Assembly: GCA_016432725.1 (NCBI GenBank)
Contig: JACJDG010000003.1
Coordinates: 4,650,001-4,714,000 of the forward strand
Length of the DNA: 64,000 nucleotides
Reading direction: 5' to 3'
DNA from: Streptomyces sp. DHE7-1
Lineage (GTDB): Bacteria; Actinomycetota; Actinomycetes; Streptomycetales; Streptomycetaceae
This document shows positions 57,782-64,000 of this stretch, piece after piece. Numbering within the stretch: position 1 is the first letter of the stretch; each line of letters opens with the position of its first letter. The notes beneath the pieces are model-generated. The model saw only the letters and a list, made by a program, of their open reading frames with translations, searched no databases and was not told where the DNA came from. The translations under genes and the position numbers were made by a program.

Positions 57782-58021
57782 GTGAAACTCAGCCGCCCGG
57801 TCTCCTGGTTCCTGCTCGCGTTCGGGGTGTGGAGCTGGGTCATCTGGATCACTTTCGTCAAGAACCTGGCCGCGGACGGCAGCGGACTCGCCTTCGACGA
57901 CGGCCACCCGACCGCGTACTTCTGGGTGCATCTGCTGCTGGCGATCGTCTCCTTCGTATTGGGGACGGTCATCGGGGTCATCGGGTTGCGCGGACTGCGC
58001 GCACTGCGCCGGAAGTCATAG
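57782..58021 (+). CDS. SCO4848-family small membrane protein
   Basis: 79 residues; GTG 57782, preceded by a weak AAAGGTC. Two membrane helices: PVSWFLLAFGVWSWVIWITF and FWVHLLLAIVSFVLGTVIGVIG, joined by a polar loop and ending in a basic tail (LRALRRKS). The family is known only as conserved in Streptomyces. It lies 16 bp upstream of the metallophosphoesterase gene and is probably co-transcribed. Confidence 0.82.
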   Translation: MKLSRPVSWFLLAFGVWSWVIWITFVKNLAADGSGLAFDDGHPTAYFWVHLLLAIVSFVLGTVIGVIGLRGLRALRRKS

Positions 58022-58037
58022 CGGGAGACACTGCAGC

Positions 58038-59310
58038 GTGGTCATCGTCCTCGTCCTCATCGCGGCGGCCGTGCTGACCGTGCTGGTGCTCGGGCACTGG
58101 TACGTGTGGCGCCGTCTGGTCCGCGACACCACCCGCGGCCCGGGCCCGGCCCGCCGCGCCGGCACGACCGTGTTCGTGGCCGGCCCGCTGCTGATGGTCG
58201 GCGCGCTGGTCGCCGAACGCTCCGGCGCCCCTTCTGGCTCCAGCGCACCCTCGCCTGGCCCGGCTTCCTGTGGATGGCGCTGGCGCTGTACCTGCTGGTG
58301 GCGGTGGTGGCCGGCGAGCTCGTACGGCCGTTGCTGTCCCAGCTCCCGGCGCGCCGGGCGCGGACCGCCGAGACCGCCGTACGGGAGCCGGAGACCGTGC
58401 CGGCGGCTCCGCGGCCGGCACCGGAAGCGCCCGGCGTGCCCGACGCGCCGGAGCCGGCCGGGCGGGCGCCGCGCGCGAACGGCGCCCCCTCCCGGCGGCT
58501 GTTCGTCTCCCGGGTGGTGGGCGGGCCGCCGCGGCCGCCGCCGTCGCAACGGTCGGGCAGGGCACCTACGGCGTCCTGCGCGGCCCGCGGGTCAAGCGCG
58601 TCACCGTGCCGCTCGCCCGGCTGCCGCGCGCCGCGCACGGGTTCCGGATCGCCGTCGTCAGCGACGTCCACCTCGGGCCCGTCCTCGGCCGCGGCTTCGC
58701 GCAGCGGGTCGTCGACACCGTGAACGCCACCCAGCCGGACCTGATCGCGGTCGTCGGCGACCTGGTGGACGGCAGCGTGAAGGATCTCGGCCCGGCCGCC
58801 GCGCCGCTGGCCCGGCTGCGCGCCCGGCACGGGGCGTACTTCGTCACCGGCAACCACGAGTACTTCTCCGGTGCCGAGCAGTGGGTCGCCGAGGTGCGCA
58901 CCCTCGGCCTCCACCCGCTGGAGAACGCCCGCACCGAACTGCCCCACTTCGACCTGGCCGGGGTGAACGACCTCCAGGGCGAGAGCGAGGGCCGGGGCCC
59001 GGACTTCGCGAAGGCGCTCGGCGACCGGGACCCCTCCCGTGCCTGTGTGCTGCTCGCCCACCAGCCGGTGCAGATCCACGAGGCGGTCCGGCACGGCGTC
59101 GACCTCCAGCTCTCCGGTCACACGCACGGCGGCCAGCTCTGGCCCGGCAATATGATCGCGGCCGCCGCCAACCCCACCGTGGCCGGCCTCGAACGCTACG
59201 GCGACACGCAGCTGTACGTCAGCCGGGGCGCCGGCGCCTGGGGACCGCCCACCCGGGTCGACGCGCCCTCGGACGTGACGGTGATCGAGCTGGCCGCCAC
59301 GCGCGCCTGA
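58038..59310 (+). CDS. Membrane metallophosphoesterase, two apparent frameshifts
   Basis: Reconstructed 424 residues from GTG 58038. Three N-terminal helices (VIVLVLIAAAVLTVLVLG and others) and an Arg-rich loop precede the calcineurin-like domain. Frame breaks at the four-C run 58228-58231 and the three-G run 58523-58525 are each cured by one base (GAPFWLQRT; VVGGAAAAA). Metal motifs: DVHLG, GDLVDG, GNHEY and SGHTHGGQ, all intact. Similar to YkuE/YaeI-type phosphodiesterases; substrate unknown. Confidence 0.87.
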
Positions 59311-59531
59311 CCCGCCCTCCGGCGCGCGTGGCCGAAACCGCTTCCACCTCCCTGTGAAGAGGCTGTGGAATTCGGCGGAAACAACGCCTCGGTAAGTTCT
59401 CCCTCATTCGGGCCGATAGCTCTTCCCCAGCTGAAACAGGTGTGATTAGGTGAGCCGCGCCACTAGGGAGTGGCCGTTTTTTTGTGCTGAGCCAGGGGTA
59501 GGGCCCTGGCAGGCCTGGGAGGGGCACCACC

Positions 59532-61090
59532 ATGCGATCTGTTCGCATGCGCATTCTCGTGACGCTGCTCGTGCTCGCGGTCGTGGGAATCGGCGGCTGG
59601 CAGTTGCTGCCGTCGCAGGGAGACAAGAACCGGACGATCACCGTCGGTACCACCGACGCCGTCACCTCACTGGACCCGGCCGGCGCCTACGACGCCGGTT
59701 CCTGGGCCCTGTTCAGCAATGTCTTCCAGACACTGCTGACCTTCGAGCCGGGCGGGGTCCAGCCCGTCCCCGACGCGGCGAAGAGCTGCACCTTCGAGGG
59801 CGGCGGGCTGAAGACGTACCGGTGCTCGCTGCGTGACGACATCACCTTCCCGAGCGGGCGCAAGCTGACCGCCGCGGACGTGAAGTACTCCTTCGAGCGG
59901 GTCAAGAAGATCAACTCGGACGTCGGCCCGGCGTCGCTGTTCTCCACCCTCGGCTCGGTGACCGCCGACAGCGCGACGACCGTCACCTTCCATCTGTCGT
60001 CCCCGGACGCCACCTTCCCGCTGAAGGTGGCCACCGGTGCCGGCTCCATCGTGGACAAGGACGCCTACCCGGCCAGGGCCCTGCGCACCGACACCGGTGT
60101 CGACGGCACCGGCCCGTACACGCTGACCTCGTACACCAAGGACCAGAAGGCCGTCCTCGCGCCCTACGGGCAGTACCAGGGCTACCTCGGCGGCACCGGC
60201 CGCCCCATCGAGCTGCGCTACTACGCGAACTCCCAGAAGCTGCAGAGCGCCTGGCAGCACAAGCAGCTCGACGTCGCCACCCGGACACTGCCGCCGCAGG
60301 TCCTGTCCGAGCTGAACCCGAGCGACCCCACCCAGCGCGTCACGGAGTCGGACAGCTCCGAGACCCGCAACCTGTACCTCAACACCCGCGCCGGCTCGCC
60401 GCTGCACGACACCCGGGTGCGCCGCGCCATGGCCTGGCTGGTCAACCGCGAGCGACTGGCCGCGAAGGTGTACGACGGCACGGTCGACCCGCTGTACTCG
60501 CTGATCCCGACCGGAATCATCGGCCACACCACGTCCTTCTTCGACACCTACCCGACGCAGAGCACCGCCAAGGCGCGGGAGCTGCTCACCCAGGCCGGGC
60601 TGACCCTGCCCGTGCGCTTCACCTTCGGCTATGGCAAGGGCCGGGGCGCGGGCGCGGAGGAGGCCGCGGAGCTGAAGCAGCAGCTCGAGAAGGGCGGCCT
60701 GTTCAAGGTGGACGTTCAGGGCTACGAGTGGACCGACTTCCAGAAGCGCTGGGCCGCCGGGAAGATGGACGCCTGGGCGGTCGGCTGGGTGGCCGACTAC
60801 CCGGACCCGGACACCTTCGGCTCCCCGCTGGTCGGCACCGGCTCCACCATGAGCACCGGCTACAGCAGCAAGGCCGTCGACGCGCTCATCCGGAACAGCC
60901 AGCAGTACGCCGACCGTTCGCGGACCTCGAACGACTTCCGCGACATCCAGGGGACGTGGCGGCCGACGTGCCGCTGATCCCGCTGTGGCAGCGCAAGGAG
61001 TACGTGGTCAGCACCGAGGACGTCGGCGGCGGCCAGTACCTCTCGGACGGCACGGGCGTGTTCCGCCTGTGGCGCCTGCAGTGGATCTGA
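59532..61090 (+). CDS. Solute-binding family 5 (peptide/nickel-type) protein, one apparent frameshift
   Basis: Reconstructed 519 residues; ATG 59532 with GGGAGGGGC upstream. An N-terminal hydrophobic segment (ILVTLLVLAVVGIGGWQLL) without a lipobox Cys acts as signal anchor. SBP_bac_5 features: TSLDPAGAYDAGSWALFSN, FPSGRKLTAADVKYSFERV and AWAVGWVADYPDPDTF. The four-G run 60950-60953 breaks the frame; a fifth G gives IQGDVAADVPLIPLWQ. No permease or ATPase gene is adjacent, so it is an orphan binding protein in this window. The gap 59311-59531 holds no supported gene. Confidence 0.85.
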
Positions 61091-61108
61091 CGCCCCGCGG
61101 GTGAGGGG

Positions 61109-61882
61109 TCAGTCCCCGGCCCCGTTCTCCTCCGCGCGGCCGTCCTCGCGTCCGGCCCTGGCCGCCGGGTCCGGCAGTGCCCGCGTCATCCCGGGCAGGA
61201 AGTCCGTGAACAGCTCGTGGACCTCCAGCACCAGGGGGCGCAGCACCCGGAACCGGGCCAGGGCCACCCCGCGGGCGGTCAGCCGGGCCCCGCGCCGCGC
61301 CAGCCGGTAGCTGCGCTCGCGGCCCTCGGTGCGGTCGAACACCCAGTACAGGACGAGGCCCATCTGGGACAGCCACATCAGTTCCGGCAGCACGTCCCGC
61401 AGTTCGGGAGCCACCTTGGACTTCGAGCCGGCCAGCAGCTCCCGGTGGACGCTGATGGCCTGCTCCCGGGCGTGCTCGCTCTCCGGGGAGAACGGGCTGA
61501 GCGGGCTGTCGGGGTCGGCCGCGTTCTTGAAGAACTGGACCGCGAACTCGTGGTACGGCCGGGCGATGTCCAGCCACGCGGTCAGCACGCCCGCGAGCCG
61601 GGCCTCCAGATCGGTCTCCCGGTCCAGGACCTCCCGGACCGCCACCTGGTGCTCGGCGGCGATCCGGTCGTAGAAGCCCTGGATCAGGTGCTCCTTGCCC
61701 TCGAAGTAGTAGTAGGCGTTGCCGACGGAGACTCCGGCCTCCTTGGCGATGGCCCGCATGGTCGTCTTGTCGTAGCCGCGCTCCTGGAAGAGCCGCATCG
61801 CGGTCTCCAGGATGAGTGCGCGGGTCTGTTCCGACTTGGTCTGGGGGCCGGCCTCTTCGGGGCCTTCGTTCTTCGCGGGCAC
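61109..61882 (-). CDS. TetR-family regulator
   Basis: 257 residues, intact. The HTH is at about residues 20-65 (RALILETAMRLFQERGYD, TTMRAIAKEAGVSVGNAYYY). The ligand-binding part is long and helical, with an acidic Gly/Ala tail. Start at ATG 61882, 9 bp after the DCC gene stop. It is the last gene of a three-gene operon whose promoter is flanked by two identical-type palindromes, so it is the likely autorepressor. The ligand is unknown. Confidence 0.92.
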   Translation of the reverse strand: MPAKNEGPEEAGPQTKSEQTRALILETAMRLFQERGYDKTTMRAIAKEAGVSVGNAYYYFEGKEHLIQGFYDRIAAEHQVAVREVLDRETDLEARLAGVLTAWLDIARPYHEFAVQFFKNAADPDSPLSPFSPESEHAREQAISVHRELLAGSKSKVAPELRDVLPELMWLSQMGLVLYWVFDRTEGRERSYRLARRGARLTARGVALARFRVLRPLVLEVHELFTDFLPGMTRALPDPAARAGREDGRAEENGAGD

Positions 61883-61891
61883 GACAGGAGC

Positions 61892-62386
61892 CTAACCAGT
61901 GGCGCAGGCGCCGCCGGAACAGGTCGGCGGATTGAAGGTCCAGCCCGTGCGCGTGTCGTACGACCATCCGTCGGTCCGCGCGTACGCCTGCCCGCCCCAC
62001 TGGGCGCCCCGCCACTTGGCGGCCGCCAGTACCGCGCCCCGGGCCAGCCGGGCCCCGGCCGGGGTGCTCAGCCGGTGGGCGAGCGGGCGGTGTTCGCGCA
62101 GCGCCCACAGGACGACGATCCAGGCGCGGGAGGCCTGGTAGACCTGCCCGGAGTCGCCGATCACGGTGACCTCCTGAAGGGTGGCGGCGTGGTCGAGCCC
62201 CGGGTAGCGCCGGCGGGCCTCGTCCGAGCCGGCCGGGACCAGCTCCAGCGGCACCAGCTTCGGCTGCCGTACGAGCCAGTCGCGCAGGTGCGCGCAGAGG
62301 GCGCACTCGGCGTCGTAGAGGACGGTGAGCCGGCGGACCGGGACGGACGTGCCGCCCCGGTCCTGCGCGGAGGTCACCGCGCTCAC
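61892..62386 (-). CDS. DCC-family (DUF393) thiol-disulfide oxidoreductase-like protein
   Basis: 164 residues, intact, GTG 62386 overlapping the previous stop (GTGA). The family motif is LTVLYDAECALCAHLRDWL with Cys-x-x-Cys near 30-33, in a thioredoxin-like fold. Further Cys lie at the C-terminus (PPTCSGGACATG). Family members are found near membrane or electron-transfer proteins; here the partner is the small membrane protein encoded just upstream. Confidence 0.88.
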   Translation of the reverse strand: MSAVTSAQDRGGTSVPVRRLTVLYDAECALCAHLRDWLVRQPKLVPLELVPAGSDEARRRYPGLDHAATLQEVTVIGDSGQVYQASRAWIVVLWALREHRPLAHRLSTPAGARLARGAVLAAAKWRGAQWGGQAYARTDGWSYDTRTGWTFNPPTCSGGACATG

Positions 62387-62789
62387 GCCCCGGCCGTCGG
62401 CGGGATCCAGGCCTGCGGGGGCACCGGGGCTGCTGCTCCCGTTCCATCAGCCCGCGCCGCCGGATCCGGTTGAGCACGTACACGTTGCCCAGGTGCATCA
62501 CGCCGAGCACGAGCAGCACCACGCCGAGCTTGGCCGACAGGGCCTCGAAGATGCCCCGGGTGTCCTCGATGTCGCCGCTGTCGTTCAGGTACAGCGCCAC
62601 GAAGCCGAGGTTGACCAGGTAGAAGCCGACCACCAGGAGGTGGTTGACGGCGTCGGCGAGCTTCTCGTTGCCGCGCAGCACGTCGGACAGGAAGACCCGG
62701 CCGTTGCGGCTGAGCGTGCGGGCCACCCAGACGGTCAGCGCGATGCTGACCACCAGGTAGATGACGTAGGCGATGACGGTGCGGTCCAT
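62383..62789 (-). CDS. Small integral membrane protein, one apparent frameshift
   Basis: Reconstructed 135 residues from ATG 62789 (GGGGTGGGG upstream); the frame open to 62861 would cross the promoter. Three hydrophobic helices: VIAYVIYLVVSIALTVWVA, HLLVVGFYLVNLGFVALYL and LGVVLLVLGVMHLGNVYVL, then a basic RIRRRG and a Pro-rich tail. The four-G run 62426-62429 is one base short; correction gives EQQPPVPPQAWIPP and the stop at 62383. Function unknown; first gene of the TetR-controlled operon. Confidence 0.8.
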
Positions 62790-62802
62790 GCCCCACCCCT
62801 TC

Positions 62803-62861
62803 TTGAACGCGTTCAAAACGCTGACAGGGATGACTCTAGACCTGCTTTTGAACATGTTCAA
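62803..62861 (-). promoter_or_regulatory. Promoter flanked by two TetR-type palindromic operators
   Basis: Two perfect 14-bp palindromes, TTGAACATGTTCAA (62848-62861) and TTGAACGCGTTCAA (62803-62816). On the minus strand the first palindrome itself begins with a -35 hexamer TTGAAC, followed by a 17-bp spacer and the -10 TAGAGT (62833-62838). The second palindrome lies just downstream of the start of transcription, 13 bp before the ATG. Binding of a repressor to either would block this promoter. Confidence 0.85.
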
Positions 62862-62897
62862 CTCAATGGTGGCGGGAGACCGCGCCGGCTCCGCGCG

Positions 62898-63308
62898 TCA
62901 GCTCCGGCGGCCCAGCTCGGGGCGTTTGCTGTAGTCGGTGAACCCGATGACGTTCCCCCAGGGGTCGGCGATCTCGACGGTCCAGCCGGTGGCCCCGTCG
63001 AACGGCTCGTCGAGCGAGACGATCCCGGCGGCGGCCAGCTCCCGCGCCGCCGCCCGCGCGTCCGGCACCTCCAGCCACAGCCGCGGCGAGGGCCACGGCG
63101 GCGGTCGGTGCCCCAGCGCCTCCTCGGCGCGCAGCAGGATCCCGGGCATCTCGCCGCCGACCTTCAGCAGGGCGATCCCGGCCTCGTCGAGCCGGAACCC
63201 GACGGTGAACCCGGCCCGCTCGTAGAAGCCGACGGCCTCGCCGAGGTCGCCGACGGGAAACAGCGCGTTGTCGAACCCGAGCAGTTCGTACGACCCTTTG
63301 TCTGACAT
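62898..63308 (-). CDS. VOC/glyoxalase-like protein
   Basis: 136 residues, intact, ATG 63308. A single vicinal-oxygen-chelate domain: ELLGFDNALFPVGDLGEAVGFYERAGF at the start and DPWGNVIGFTDYS at the end. The pattern of metal ligands is not clearly complete, so catalytic activity is uncertain; many such proteins are binding or resistance proteins. The gene is alone and leads away from sdhB. Confidence 0.85.
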   Translation of the reverse strand: MSDKGSYELLGFDNALFPVGDLGEAVGFYERAGFTVGFRLDEAGIALLKVGGEMPGILLRAEEALGHRPPPWPSPRLWLEVPDARAAARELAAAGIVSLDEPFDGATGWTVEIADPWGNVIGFTDYSKRPELGRRS

Positions 63309-63345
63309 GTCGTCACATTAGGGCTCAAACCCGACCATACGCGAG

Positions 63346-63425
63346 GAGCCCCACCGGAGCGGTTCCGGCGGGGCTCGTTCTCCGCACGCCCGAGGGCCCC
63401 GTTCCCAGGGGGAACGGGGCCCTCG
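63346..63425 (-). terminator. Two tandem hairpins after sdhB
   Basis: The hairpin nearest sdhB has a perfect 16-bp stem (CGAGGGCCCCGTTCCC, 63391-63406, with 63410-63425) and a 3-nt loop. A second, GAGCCCC-a-CCGG with its partner CCGG-c-GGGGCTC, spans 63346-63376. Together they should end the leftward sdh transcript before the VOC gene. Confidence 0.85.
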
Positions 63426-63444
63426 GCGGGTCCTGCGGACGACC

Positions 63445-64000
63445 TCAGTAGCGGCGCGTGATCAGCGCGCGCTTGACTTCCTGGATCGCCTTGGTGACCT
63501 CGATACCGCGCGGGCAGGCGTCCGTGCAGTTGAAGGTCGTGCGGCAGCGCCACACGCCGTCGCGGTCGTTGAGGATCTCCAGGCGCTGCTCGCCCGCCTC
63601 GTCACGGCTGTCGAAGATGAAGCGGTGGGCGTTCACGATCGCGGCCGGGCCGAAGTACTGGCCGTCGTTCCAGAACACCGGGCAGGACGACGTGCACGCG
63701 GCGCAGAGGATGCACTTCGTGGTGTCGTCGAAGCGCTCGCGGTCCTCGGCGGACTGCAGACGCTCGCGCGTGGGCTCGTTGGTGTCCTTCGTGACGAGGA
63801 AGGGCATGACGTCCCGGTACGCCTGGAAGAACGGCTCCATGTCCACGACCAGGTCCTTCAGGACCGTGAGGCCCTTGATGGGCTCGACCGTGATCGGCTT
63901 CTCGGGGTTGATGTCCTTGATCAGCGTCTTGCACGCCAGGCGGTTCTTGCCGTTGATCCGCATGGCGTCGGAACCGCAGATGCCGTGGGCGCAGGAACGG
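63445..64000 (-). CDS. sdhB: Succinate dehydrogenase iron-sulfur subunit, 5' end outside window
   Basis: C-terminal 184 residues and stop. At the window edge SCAHGICGSDAM supplies Cys ligands of the [2Fe-2S] cluster. Further on, CILCAACTSSCPV and CRTTFNCTDACPRGI carry the Cys ligands of the [4Fe-4S] and [3Fe-4S] clusters. The protein ends KRALITRRY. It passes electrons from the flavoprotein to quinone in complex II. The other sdh genes should lie upstream, to the right of the window. Confidence 0.95.
   Translation of the reverse strand, partial: RSCAHGICGSDAMRINGKNRLACKTLIKDINPEKPITVEPIKGLTVLKDLVVDMEPFFQAYRDVMPFLVTKDTNEPTRERLQSAEDRERFDDTTKCILCAACTSSCPVFWNDGQYFGPAAIVNAHRFIFDSRDEAGEQRLEILNDRDGVWRCRTTFNCTDACPRGIEVTKAIQEVKRALITRRY

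Overview
The window is chromosomal DNA of a Streptomyces-type actinomycete. It has about 70% G+C, strong G/C third-position bias, many GTG starts and GTGA/ATGA overlaps. Its gene content (pcrA, icmB, sucCD, purNH, folD, mdh, glyA, trpS, sdhB) runs in an order that, from memory, matches the core chromosome of S. coelicolor. I see no insertion sequence, prophage, CRISPR array, rRNA, tRNA or large secondary-metabolite cluster.

Layout. 1-6.9 kb: an NlpC/P60 cell-wall hydrolase with a c-di-AMP (ydaO) riboswitch leader, the helicase PcrA, an M23 peptidase and a lipase. 7.1-15.5 kb: the B12-binding subunit IcmB, then a five-gene module (DUF5691 and SWIM-zinc-finger genes leftward; MoxR AAA+ ATPase, DUF5682 and VWA genes rightward). 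The module is organised around a divergent inverted-repeat promoter resembling the DNA-damage (RecA-NDp/PafBC) type. 15.5-18.7 kb: two repetitive secreted proteins. 19.1-21.3 kb: sucCD. 21.3-25.7 kb: a membrane-anchored HTH/sigma-like hybrid, a PerM/DUF6350 membrane protein, a 108-bp tandem repeat and a small membrane protein. 26-30.5 kb: purN-purH, an RDD protein, and folD-DUF3017. 30.9-37.2 kb: an HTH/DUF2690 protein, a 34-bp tandem repeat, mdh and a four-gene membrane/coiled-coil operon. 37.4-44.5 kb: a choline-to-glycine-betaine operon (betB, betA and a proV/proW/proX-type importer with a fused double permease). 44.5-51 kb: PEP-mutase-like, AhpD-like, MocR, EamA, lipoprotein, ATP-grasp and ornithine aminotransferase genes. 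51.1-53.9 kb: glyA behind a ZTP riboswitch, and trpS. 54-59.3 kb: 2H-phosphoesterase, DprE2-like, YihY, D-Ala-D-Ala carboxypeptidase, small membrane protein and metallophosphoesterase. 59.5-64 kb: an orphan solute-binding protein, a TetR-DCC-membrane operon with two palindromic operators, a VOC protein and the 3' end of sdhB.

How the genes fit together. sucCD, mdh and sdhB are TCA-cycle genes. purN, purH, folD and ZTP-controlled glyA serve one-carbon and purine metabolism. The betaine operon combines synthesis and uptake of an osmoprotectant. Several genes concern the cell wall (NlpC/P60, M23, carboxypeptidase).

Quality warning. About 17 genes, including the usually essential glyA, trpS and folD, are each broken by one or two apparent -1 frameshifts. 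Nearly every break sits in a G or C run that is one base too short. I read these as assembly or sequencing undercalls, not pseudogenes, and give full-length gene boundaries across them.
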